Source of the DNA: a virus
IMG/VR virus record: IMGVR_UViG_3300027710_000062
Coordinates: 1-39,554 of that record
DNA: 39,554 nt
Strand: one strand, 5' to 3'
The position numbers and the translations under genes were made by a program. This document shows positions 32,301 through 39,554 of the stretch, piece by piece (position 1 is the stretch's first letter; each line of letters opens with the position of its first letter). The notes beneath the pieces were generated by a model. The model was not told where the DNA came from. It did no database searches and worked only from the letters and a program-made list of their open reading frames with translations.

Positions 32301-34227
32301 CCATTACTGCCTGAGGGTCATCCTCGGCAACAATAGCCATATAGATTGGAGCCACATCCGAGTTCTCTGGTGTGATTGCTTCTGCAGCAGCAGTGATTGC
32401 CGAAAAGTTGTATGGGTCCCACTTCTCATCTACATTCTTAACATTGTCTTTTGAATAAACTTCTTTACGAGACTTTTTACCCTCTACATCGGGGCGCTCT
32501 TTGTACCAACCGCCACGACCAGTGTATTCAGCAGCCTTCTTGGAAGTTCCGTACTGGGTATCAAGCCAATCACGAAGTAGAGGGTCGTTATAAGCGTTTG
32601 GAGACAGTGCAGGGTTCCAACTATTGTTTTTACGACTACCATCTGGATTTGTTCCAGCTCGGTAGTACTCGCCCATAACACTTTCAAGATTTGGAGGTGG
32701 TTCAGGTACAAACTCTGGTTCCTTGATTGGAGCCATCTCTGGAGATAGACGCTGGTTAGCTACCCATGCGCCCCAATCGTTAATCAAAAGATTAACTGCA
32801 GGAGCAGTTAAAGGTGGTAGACGTCCTGGAAGTTGTGCAAGAGGCTGGTCGATTGGGACACGAGGTTCACCAAGGATGCCTGAAAAATCTAGATTGTTCT
32901 GAGGGAAGTTACCCTGAGAAATAGGCTCGAATGTACTAATTTCTTGAGTTGTATTGCCGGGAACCTGAACAGTAGTTCCGTTATCAAGTTCAACGCTGAC
33001 ATTACCAGTGCTTGGGTCCTGTGCAGTGATTACACCTTGCCGTGAAGCATCTCCACCAATAACAACACGAGAACCGTTAACAGCAAATCGGCCCATCTTG
33101 TCTCGAACCTGAGTAGCAGCATTCTCTGAACGCTCTTCAGGTGTGTAGTTGCCATCTGTTTGCTGTGTGCTTGGAAGTGTTACAGATTCAGGGGCTGGTG
33201 TTGCAGCAAGAAGACCATCTTCATCCCAGTAGTCTTCGTCTGAGATTTGGTCTTCGCTTAATTGGTCTAGGAATCGATAGTCAAGTTCTGGAATGGCATT
33301 CTCAACCATTTCATTCTCATCAAAATTAAGTTTGTGCATAAAAATGCTATCCATTGGATTGCTATCAAGCATTGCTGCAATCTGAAGAGCAGATTCACTA
33401 TCCACTGGTAGGTGCATTTTATTTACTTTGTCGTAAGCATCGTCTAAGGCACGGTCATATGTATCAAAGTCATGCTCGACATTGCCCATATCTTCCCAGC
33501 AGCCGTCGTCCCAGAAGAAGCAACTTCCATCTTGGTCAACCTTGTATAGACGGTCAATACCTGAGCCATCAAGACGAATACGAATAAAGAAATCTGGTTC
33601 AATATCAATTGGTTGGAATGAGTTGTAGTCAATAGCTGCTTCGTTTGCTGTGTAAAGAGATGGATATAGACCAGCAGTAACACCAGCCTTTTTATTCTCA
33701 CGCTCTACAATTGCTGAGGCCCAACGCTCTGCAGCGTCTCCACCCCAAAGAGCCCAAGCGATACGTCCGTTACTTGGGTAGTTATCTTGTCCAGGCTTGT
33801 AGCCCTTACCCTTCTTGTCAACTTGGTGACGAGGGAAATACTTTGCAATGTGGCGAACCTTGCGAATTCCAATCTGTCCACCCTTAGCAAGAGTGCGAGC
33901 AGAGTTAAGACCTACAGGTGTTCCACCACGCTTCTCTTCTTTACGCCACTCAAGTCCACGCTTTGCTTCGGCAACTACTGCATCAGGAATTGTGTACATG
34001 CGGTCATTGTCAGAGAAAACTTTAATATCAAGGTCAGTCATTGCTGCATTAGCAAGTTCGTATGACTGGTTGTTTGGCTTCATGCCTTCTTTGTCCCAAG
34101 AGTACGCCAAAGCAAGGTCTGCCTCTGTTGAAACAGAAAGAACTTTATTAAGTCTCTCGTCTACAACAGCAGCAAGGCCATTTGAAGAAAAGAAGGCTCT
34201 ATCGCCACTTCTTCCTAAATAGTCCAT
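29383..34227 (-). CDS. Giant head protein with central HK97-type (S78) prohead protease, 1614 aa
   Basis: The protease core is residues about 850-1000: FTIPLVIPEGVETGDGRIFE, then GHDGS with His893 and RGVSADM with Ser941; the 48-residue spacing is close to that of His65/Ser115 in HK97 gp4. After it, residues 1010-1215 form a domain (TITDDGKVFGHIAAW, HYDDTASAFADVHAGEDAYG, SGDWRPIKGALELVAV) that recurs in actinophage capsid-maturation proteins. Residues 1322-1374 (DGSFPIRNESDLKNAV to LIPENWK) match a DUF6582-like domain. Residues about 95-180 carry YPSNGRIAWALWGGDA, and 755-795 a Cys/His segment (SRCHKNL to GYCALRHKEMTG). The N-terminal 840 residues are unusual. Self-processing is likely. ATG 34227. 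Confidence 0.8.
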   Translation of the reverse strand: MDYLGRSGDRAFFSSNGLAAVVDERLNKVLSVSTEADLALAYSWDKEGMKPNNQSYELANAAMTDLDIKVFSDNDRMYTIPDAVVAEAKRGLEWRKEEKRGGTPVGLNSARTLAKGGQIGIRKVRHIAKYFPRHQVDKKGKGYKPGQDNYPSNGRIAWALWGGDAAERWASAIVERENKKAGVTAGLYPSLYTANEAAIDYNSFQPIDIEPDFFIRIRLDGSGIDRLYKVDQDGSCFFWDDGCWEDMGNVEHDFDTYDRALDDAYDKVNKMHLPVDSESALQIAAMLDSNPMDSIFMHKLNFDENEMVENAIPELDYRFLDQLSEDQISDEDYWDEDGLLAATPAPESVTLPSTQQTDGNYTPEERSENAATQVRDKMGRFAVNGSRVVIGGDASRQGVITAQDPSTGNVSVELDNGTTVQVPGNTTQEISTFEPISQGNFPQNNLDFSGILGEPRVPIDQPLAQLPGRLPPLTAPAVNLLINDWGAWVANQRLSPEMAPIKEPEFVPEPPPNLESVMGEYYRAGTNPDGSRKNNSWNPALSPNAYNDPLLRDWLDTQYGTSKKAAEYTGRGGWYKERPDVEGKKSRKEVYSKDNVKNVDEKWDPYNFSAITAAAEAITPENSDVAPIYMAIVAEDDPQAVMELVALVPASKTSTQPSTFTRRDGKWNLDNRILADLNSPTPPPVIVLSSEDLADVTKQVDGGVVVASARLSTAVALSNNAVIAALMAAGGADRNRGNAEKLRQYWTTGKGGLKIRWNTPGDWSRCHKNLAKYLGPRSKGYCALRHKEMTGMWPGDKNNPGRKKSMVSSIETIKTEEQIIGEFTLHARAEAARSRMIGRDGVVPTEHGAKFTIPLVIPEGVETGDGRIFEGGAISMRDLPLPLLWQIKTGQGHDGSVVVGQITSMERIDGGIGNAYGVFDKGQFGQEAERLVRHGFIRGVSADMDKFEADEEVVEESTGDDSEDTKKIESGRINIKNARIMAVTIVPKPAFQECFIQIIEEGTETQEENVQIPDGVYVDGVNPLDASALVACGMVAGAIPLEPPTEWFDNPKLSKATPLTITDDGKVFGHIAAWHVDHIGMAFGTRPPKSRSKYSYFHTGVVRTSEGKDVPVGQLTLAGGHAGLEASAQEAVKHYDDTASAFADVHAGEDAYGIWVSGALRPGTSPEAIRAARASAPSGDWRPIKGALELVAVCQVNVPGFPIARARVASGQVMALVAAGASTLAQLKHDPLAELNAKIDDLALAQKAPLMAAALDAKAKFATLHTELLIERQAELAARVKKAKDEDSDYMIQMIEDDTDKELAVVSRRVRKKLAEEGKALKDGSFPIRNESDLKNAVQAYGRAKPGSRAAVRKHIMKQARALDRKDLIPENWKVASSEFTIDDMAADLRERIEFAAKSTNSEALFEKDVLVAAVVEDVIRDLTPEEIEALKQEAKNQPKKADTDAKYTPETQPRDAKGKFRQVLARLKQDLGTSGLQDVIEKVEEAENLDNAGNYKASVEAADNLIGIIDRLDAKALNPESLENIRTSAGELGKVIANLPFAFGADAEKIRFSDVPPALQKLMEDMIKKVEDKIGQEDADIATEELRGFMSGADYYNQSEISSKMAKLLRLLT

Positions 34228-34257
34228 TATTGCTCTCCGCTCTCTTGGTTCATCGTG

Positions 34258-34800
34258 TTAAACGTTTCTAGACTTTGGGAATGCTTTTTTAATGAAGGAG
34301 GCAGACGCTTCATACTCTGCTATTTTACCGAATAGTTCAGGGTCCTTCTTGTCATATTCAGCAAGGAATGAGTCAACCATCTCTGGTTCAATGACATACT
34401 CTTCTAAATCTTCAATGTCAGTTTCTTTATCTGGGAACATTGCCCAGTCGCCATCAACGCGGTAGTAAGTTTCGTCGGTTCCAAGAATTTCATAATTGAC
34501 AGCAATAATTTCTCCCTCATTGACCAACGCTGTAACAACAGCAATTCCGATGCGGGCAAACTCTTCTTCATCAATTTCGCTATTAGAAAGGAATCCTTCT
34601 TTACCTTCTGGAGCTTCCCAGTAACCATGAACAAGGATTACCTCTAAAGGCTTCTCCTCATTTTTATGGTCAGACCCATCAACGTGGACATACCCATAAT
34701 GAATACCCTCTTCATCTACTCGGGTATAGCGAAGCTCGCTATTGCCACTTACGGCAATTACTTCATCTACCTCTGCAAGAGGACTAAATTTTTCTGCCAT
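34258..34800 (-). CDS. Hypothetical acidic protein, 180 aa
   Basis: An unknown acidic alpha/beta protein, with strands in the first third (LRYTRVDEEGIHYGYVHVDG, VILVHGYWEAPEGK), a helical middle (DEEEFARIGIAVVTALVNEG) and a C-terminal helix (MVDSFLAEYDKKDPELFGKI) ending in a basic tip. No catalytic motif is visible. A strong AAAGGAGA ribosome binding site supports ATG 34800. It sits between the two giant head proteins, which suggests a structural, inhibitory or chaperone role, but no family is recognised. Confidence 0.75.
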   Translation of the reverse strand: MAEKFSPLAEVDEVIAVSGNSELRYTRVDEEGIHYGYVHVDGSDHKNEEKPLEVILVHGYWEAPEGKEGFLSNSEIDEEEFARIGIAVVTALVNEGEIIAVNYEILGTDETYYRVDGDWAMFPDKETDIEDLEEYVIEPEMVDSFLAEYDKKDPELFGKIAEYEASASFIKKAFPKSRNV

Positions 34801-34814
34801 TGTCTCTATCTCCT

Positions 34815-37800
34815 TTATCTTGTGAACTTAACTGTAAAACCAGCATTTATTAGGTCTTGATAGATTTTTCTCGTTGATGGAGTAGTAGGTTCAGCCATGT
34901 GAACTACCGCTACTTCTTCAAGAGTTGCTCCACCAAGAATTTGCATTTCAATATAGCTGTGACCGTCAACCAAATCTTTTAACTTAGTAGTGCCATCATA
35001 CCTGCCATATGCACCAATCCATGCCAGTGCCTTGTCATCGTCAGAGACATCTCCTGTCAGTGGAACTGGCTTGTAGTCAGAGAATAGCGAGTCTCCACCA
35101 GTAAATGTTGCTCGGTCTTTAACTTCTGGCTTCATCTCAAAGAAAATATCTCCGTACTGGAAATCACTTGGCGCTGAGATACGACCATCTGCATCTGCTG
35201 CACGAATGTGACCGTAGATTGGACGGAAACGCTTATCCATTGATGGATGCATACCTAGACCAGTCACTTCATAAGTAGCACGGCGGCCTGGGTCTAACAT
35301 TCCTCTTGATGTTTTAGTTTCAAATTGTGTTTTGAATCTGCCGCTAGCTAATAATTGAGCTAGGTATCCGCTTCTGAATGCTACGACTGGTACACCCTCG
35401 TCTCTAACCAAGTCTGTTACTAGTCTGTATCCAGCTTTTCTTGTGTCACCCATGCTAGAAAGTCCAGTTTTACGACTCTCTGTGTAACCATCTAGACGAC
35501 GTAGTGACTCGCGATACTTTGACAAATCTGAAGTACGAAGACCAAACTCCGAGGCATTTGCTTCTAGGAACCTATAGAAACTAGAACTGTCCATACCTTC
35601 TGGAATGTCCACGCCCATCGGAACGCCAAATTTTTTAGCTTCCTTCATACGCTTAGAAATTTCTTCAACAAGCTGTTCTTCAGTTAGACCTACAGGAAGT
35701 GGTAGTGGTCGATAAGACTCCGCACGAGGAGGAAGTTCATCTTTCTCGGTCTTAACAAACTCTTCTTCTTCTTCAGGGGTAGGGTCTTTAACATCTGGAA
35801 CAGATGTTCTTCTAGTAGTGGCTGCCCTTGCTTTTGGTGCAGGAACTGAAAGAGCTTTTTCAGAAACTAAACCATCTGAATCAGCAATCCATAGGCGCTT
35901 TGTTGGCATACGAACACCCTTGCCACCGCCATCGAACTCAACGCGAACATAGTCCGTATATACATACTCTGTTTTGTCTTTTCTAAGTACGCGGTGTTCT
36001 TTAAGAACATCAACAACGGTTCCCCATTGTCCTGTCTTTGAGTCGTAAACTCTATCTCCGTATTTAACTTCTTTAACACCATCAGCAGATGGGTGAGTCA
36101 TTTTTACAGAAGGTGTAGGTGTAGTGCCTGCAGTACTTCTTGCTTTAATAGCCTTACTACGACGCTCAATCTCACGGATTCTTGTTGAGATTGGGGTACC
36201 GCTTACTTCATAGCGAGTTAAACTATCAATTGCACGCTTAATAGTGTTGTCAAGAGCAGTAAATGAGTGCTTAGCAACGTATGGATTTGTATCCTTGATA
36301 ACCTTGCCATCAGCATCTAGTTCACGGTAGACAACAGAAAATGTATTGTCTTTATTCTTTTGAACAACTACTTCATAACGCTTCTCGACACCACGCTCGG
36401 TGCGATTAATTCCAGTAATACTGAATGTTCCATCACCGTTATTTACTGCTTCGTACTTGTCAAATAGTTTTTTAAGAATCTCATCTGGACTTTCGCTAGC
36501 ATCGCCTAGAAGGTCTTCAAGTTCCTCTTCATCTATATCGCTATCCTTGCGGACCATTTCTGGTGTAAGCCCTCTAGGTGTAGCTGAAGGTGTAGTTCCA
36601 TCCATTTCTTCTACAGTTGGGTCTACTGGTTCGGAAAGAGGTGCAGTAAGGTCAGATGCGGCTTTTTCAGATGGGTCTAATTCTTTTTTAGTTAGAGAAG
36701 ACTTTGACTCAGTAATTTTCTTAAGAACTGTTTCAGCAGCAGACTTTTCTTCTGGAGAAGAATCTGGTGAATCGATAATTGAGCGAAGAGTACTTTCTGC
36801 ATCACCATCACGAGTTGAAGCAGTCTTAGAGATTACGGATTTTGTACCTTCTGAAACAGGCTCTCTTACAGCTGGAGTAGATGTTGATTCCTCTGCTGCA
36901 GGAGCAGATTCTGACTTCTCAACTTCATACTTGCTAAGGATGTCATCACGACGAGCTTTAAGAGCTGTCTTGTATGTTTCTGAATCCTCGGGGTCATTAA
37001 TTGCAGCATTAACAATTGCATCAATATCAGCATCAGTTAGTGAGCCAAGCTTTGCTGCCTGCTCACGAAGTTCTTCGTCAGTAATCTTTCCAAAGACTGC
37101 AGCAGCCTCTGGGTTACGACCACGGTCACGGAGTGTGTCGATTGAAGTTACTTCTGGAGTAAAGGTTGATTTCTTATCTCCACCACGAGCGCGGAAGAAC
37201 ATTGAACCACCTGCATCAATACGGTAAACCTCACCGTCCTTGATAAGCATGTTGTCGAATGCGCCACCAACTGAGTCCCAATTGTTTAGCCATGCGTCGA
37301 CAATGAAACCTTCGCGAGCGCTCTTAGCAATATCATCTTCACCACGGCGAGAGCTAAAGTTATATTCAGCGCCTTCTACAAGTGGAGAGACAATGACTAG
37401 TTCGCCATCCTTATCAGCAAGGAATGAGCGACCATGCTTAATTCCTAGCTTCTCATAGAGTGCAGAAGCAAGAACTTCGTTGCGTGCATGCTCTTCGCTC
37501 TTTGGAGTTTTGACGTAATACTCTTTGCCATCTGGGGCACGCATAAACATTCCTGCGCTAGAGCCCTTTGTTGCACCGCTAGTTGGGGTGAACTCTTCCC
37601 AATCGGAAAGGTCGCCATCAAAATTAATAACTATGTCAGAAGGTGTAGCTGTTGGAGTTTCGACTACTTCTGCAGCAGGAGTTACCTCTGTTACTGAAGG
37701 AGTAGGGGTTGTTTCCTCTGCTGCAACTGCGGCTGGTTCATCAAGAGGCTTTGTTTCAGCACCCTCTACTAACTTGCCATTACGACGACGGACATCCCAG

Positions 37801-39554
37801 CTCTTCTTGTAAGCAAAATATGAGTAGGTACCTTCGCGGCCGTCTGTAACAGACTTCATTGTGACGTCAAGTCTGTCCTTCTTATCTGGAGTTGGCTTAA
37901 TATCGAGGATTTCAACCCAACCGCCATACTTAGAAACCATAAAGTCTCCAACCATCATCTCTGATGGACGAATCTTTCCTAGTGCAGTTGTGTTTTCATC
38001 GTCTTCAATCCACTCATTGCTGATGGTTCCGCCAAGAACTGATTCAAACTTAAGTTTAGAAAGTGGAGCTTCTGGTTTATCAGTTGCAGGAGTGATTTCA
38101 TCCACGGTAGGTGTAGATGGCTTAAGAGTTGCATCTTTAACAACTTCTTCAATAGAAAGAGTTTCTCTACCTCTAGCCATCTCAGCCAAAACATTAGCCA
38201 TTGCACGGTCTGCAGCAAAGCCTTGATATTCATCAAGCATTGCATCAAACTCAGCCTTACGCTCTCTATACTTCTCAGAGATTGCATCGTACTCAAAGAA
38301 CTTAGCTTCAGGGTCTTTTGCTGCCATATCGGTAAGCAAACCATCAAGAATCGCTGGAAGAACTTCAGCGTCAACTGCAGCATCATGCCAGTCTTTTCCT
38401 TCAATTCCGTAACGCTTAGCGACAGCCTTGAGGTTACGTTGTCCTCGAACAGCGATAACTTCTTCTGCAATTGAAAGAGTGTCGATAGATGATGGGTCCC
38501 ACTCGACACCAAGCTTCTTTGCTTGCTGCTCAAGAATCAAACCATCGAATGCAACGTTGTGTGCAACGAAGAGCGGGTTTGGTCCAAGGATGTCAAAGAT
38601 TTCCTTCATAACATCTGCAACTGGAGGTTGTGTGGCTAACCACGCATCAGAAATTGGGTTTCCTTCTGAGTCCTTAAGGATTGTTTTTGGGTCAGCATCT
38701 GTATAGAAACTTGCAAGAGGCTTATCTGGATTCATAAAGCGAATGATTGGTTCCCCAACCTGTTCGCCATCTTTCATCTTGTAAATAGCAATTTGAATTG
38801 GAGTTGGATTGTCGGAGAATCCGTCGCCAACTGTTTCAAAGTCAAGGAAGTAAACCTCTTCTTTTTTGATTAATTCTTTTAGCTTCTCGTAATCTCCGCC
38901 TGCTTCTGCAAGCATGCTCTTCATGCGCTCGCCTAAGAACATAGGAGAACGAGGAGCCTGTGGCTCCATTAGAGGAACAACTGAAGTTGTTTCTGTGTCA
39001 AGAGAAGGTGTAAACATCTTTCCAGATGCTGCTTTTGCTTCTTCGAAAGCCTTTGTGTCGTCAAGGAAACGCTTGATGTCCTCGTCTGAACCAACTGGAA
39101 TCCAACCACTAGGGCTAGCATCGGATGGCTCGACTCTACCTGTGTAGTCCTTAGCAAATGGACGGTCTAGTGCTGGAAGTTCTCCTGCAGCTGGGACATC
39201 TTTTTCGCCACGGATAAAGGTAATTGGAGTTGTCTTCTTCCAAGTCTTCTTTTGACTTTCGTGCCCAACGTAATGACCAGTAACTTCAATCATTCCGCCA
39301 GTACCCTTAGTGACACCTTCAACTACAAAGTATTCGCGCTCTGGGTCATCCTTAAATGCAATATCGCCAGCAACAAGCATGTCAGGGGTTCCACGGAAAA
39401 TACCAGCATGCATCTCTTCAGTTGGGGTTGGAAGAGATAGGTCAGTAATAGGGTCTTCTGTTGTAGAACCTTCTTTTGACTTAAGTAGTGAATCTTCAGG
39501 AGATATACCTGACTCTTCACTATCAGTCTCAGTGGTTGCAGGGTCTGTTGAAGG
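34815..39554 (-). CDS. Giant head-module polyprotein: DEDDh exonuclease, kinase-like and C-terminal effector-like domains (partial, 5' end outside)
   Basis: The frame stays open to the window edge, so the protein has at least 1579 residues; numbers here count from Met at 39413. A DEDDh exonuclease lies at about 186-360: DFE (Asp191, Glu193), AHNVAFD (Asp290) and HDAAVD (His343, Asp348). Residues 605-830 look like a HipA/PI4K-like kinase fold: glycine-rich GATKGSSAGMF, VKTPKS (Lys635), NNWDSVGGAFDN (Asp713, Asn721) and RIDAGGS (Asp733). Three SH3/KOW-like segments are at 12-68, 480-545 and 1116-1178. Residues 1305-1532 (FKTQFETKTSRG, RPIYGHI, YGDIFFEMKP, RATFTGGDSL) resemble a DUF3626 or ADP-ribosyltransferase-like domain. 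Acidic Pro/Thr-rich linkers join the domains. It probably travels in the head. Confidence 0.75.
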   Translation of the reverse strand, partial: PSTDPATTETDSEESGISPEDSLLKSKEGSTTEDPITDLSLPTPTEEMHAGIFRGTPDMLVAGDIAFKDDPEREYFVVEGVTKGTGGMIEVTGHYVGHESQKKTWKKTTPITFIRGEKDVPAAGELPALDRPFAKDYTGRVEPSDASPSGWIPVGSDEDIKRFLDDTKAFEEAKAASGKMFTPSLDTETTSVVPLMEPQAPRSPMFLGERMKSMLAEAGGDYEKLKELIKKEEVYFLDFETVGDGFSDNPTPIQIAIYKMKDGEQVGEPIIRFMNPDKPLASFYTDADPKTILKDSEGNPISDAWLATQPPVADVMKEIFDILGPNPLFVAHNVAFDGLILEQQAKKLGVEWDPSSIDTLSIAEEVIAVRGQRNLKAVAKRYGIEGKDWHDAAVDAEVLPAILDGLLTDMAAKDPEAKFFEYDAISEKYRERKAEFDAMLDEYQGFAADRAMANVLAEMARGRETLSIEEVVKDATLKPSTPTVDEITPATDKPEAPLSKLKFESVLGGTISNEWIEDDENTTALGKIRPSEMMVGDFMVSKYGGWVEILDIKPTPDKKDRLDVTMKSVTDGREGTYSYFAYKKSWDVRRRNGKLVEGAETKPLDEPAAVAAEETTPTPSVTEVTPAAEVVETPTATPSDIVINFDGDLSDWEEFTPTSGATKGSSAGMFMRAPDGKEYYVKTPKSEEHARNEVLASALYEKLGIKHGRSFLADKDGELVIVSPLVEGAEYNFSSRRGEDDIAKSAREGFIVDAWLNNWDSVGGAFDNMLIKDGEVYRIDAGGSMFFRARGGDKKSTFTPEVTSIDTLRDRGRNPEAAAVFGKITDEELREQAAKLGSLTDADIDAIVNAAINDPEDSETYKTALKARRDDILSKYEVEKSESAPAAEESTSTPAVREPVSEGTKSVISKTASTRDGDAESTLRSIIDSPDSSPEEKSAAETVLKKITESKSSLTKKELDPSEKAASDLTAPLSEPVDPTVEEMDGTTPSATPRGLTPEMVRKDSDIDEEELEDLLGDASESPDEILKKLFDKYEAVNNGDGTFSITGINRTERGVEKRYEVVVQKNKDNTFSVVYRELDADGKVIKDTNPYVAKHSFTALDNTIKRAIDSLTRYEVSGTPISTRIREIERRSKAIKARSTAGTTPTPSVKMTHPSADGVKEVKYGDRVYDSKTGQWGTVVDVLKEHRVLRKDKTEYVYTDYVRVEFDGGGKGVRMPTKRLWIADSDGLVSEKALSVPAPKARAATTRRTSVPDVKDPTPEEEEEFVKTEKDELPPRAESYRPLPLPVGLTEEQLVEEISKRMKEAKKFGVPMGVDIPEGMDSSSFYRFLEANASEFGLRTSDLSKYRESLRRLDGYTESRKTGLSSMGDTRKAGYRLVTDLVRDEGVPVVAFRSGYLAQLLASGRFKTQFETKTSRGMLDPGRRATYEVTGLGMHPSMDKRFRPIYGHIRAADADGRISAPSDFQYGDIFFEMKPEVKDRATFTGGDSLFSDYKPVPLTGDVSDDDKALAWIGAYGRYDGTTKLKDLVDGHSYIEMQILGGATLEEVAVVHMAEPTTPSTRKIYQDLINAGFTVKFTR

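Noticed and set aside
36400-37227. A 275-codon Ser-rich rightward frame opposite the giant polyprotein
   Set aside because: Composition is typical of the antisense of an acidic Ser/Thr/Glu-rich gene. The minus-strand frame has clear nuclease and kinase-like motifs, so this is a shadow.
1-39554. tRNA genes, insertion sequences, integrase or attachment site
   Set aside because: Gaps between genes are nearly all under 100 bases and show no cloverleaf, terminal repeats or recombinase motifs.

Overview
This window is a contiguous piece of a tailed, double-stranded DNA phage (long-tailed: tape measure, major tail protein and tail chaperones are all present). An actinobacterial host is the best inference. 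Two WhiB-family proteins are encoded, a family essentially confined to Actinobacteria and their phages, and several head proteins use domain types typical of actinophages. The DNA looks AT-rich by eye for an actinophage, which would fit a low-GC actinobacterial host, but the host is not proven. No integrase, lysis gene, tRNA, CRISPR or insertion sequence is visible. Large terminase and portal are not seen and probably lie beyond the right edge.

Layout. Two genes at the left end (41-1351) point right: a small unknown protein and a GT2 glycosyltransferase with TPR-like repeats, closed by a terminator. Everything else, from 39554 down to 1308, points left. Read in transcription order (right to left), the head module comes first: an enormous polyprotein open at the window edge (DEDDh exonuclease, kinase-like and C-terminal effector-like domains), a small unknown, a 1614-residue protein with a central HK97-type prohead protease, and a major capsid protein with an unusually long acidic N-terminal region. 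Next come a 296-residue structural protein and the major tail protein, followed by a strong terminator (24994-25046). The connectors, tail completion proteins, paired tail chaperones, tape measure and distal tail proteins follow, then a fibre ending in an S74 self-cleaving chaperone.

The replication/recombination module follows without strand change: family A DNA polymerase, RuvC-like resolvase, SNF2-type helicase, PD-(D/E)XK nuclease with Fe-S cysteines, Sak4-like RecA-fold ATPase and an ssDNA-binding-like protein, ended by a clear hairpin terminator (4946-4972). The leftmost block carries a GT-B-like glycosyltransferase, several small phage proteins and the two WhiB genes.

The most interesting signals are: (1) the multi-domain head polyprotein; (2) a 16-bp perfect inverted repeat, extendable to 24-nt arms, that encloses the ribosome binding site and start of the 296-residue gene; (3) grouping of MCP, the 296-residue protein and the major tail protein in front of a terminator, with the tail protein gene placed before the connectors; (4) ten copies of one about 60-residue FCCH-like module spread over three tail proteins; (5) a -1 frame overlap of the tail chaperones without a canonical slippery heptamer; (6) a WhiB protein with an added C4 zinc ribbon whose lysine-rich tail is antisense to a terminator.
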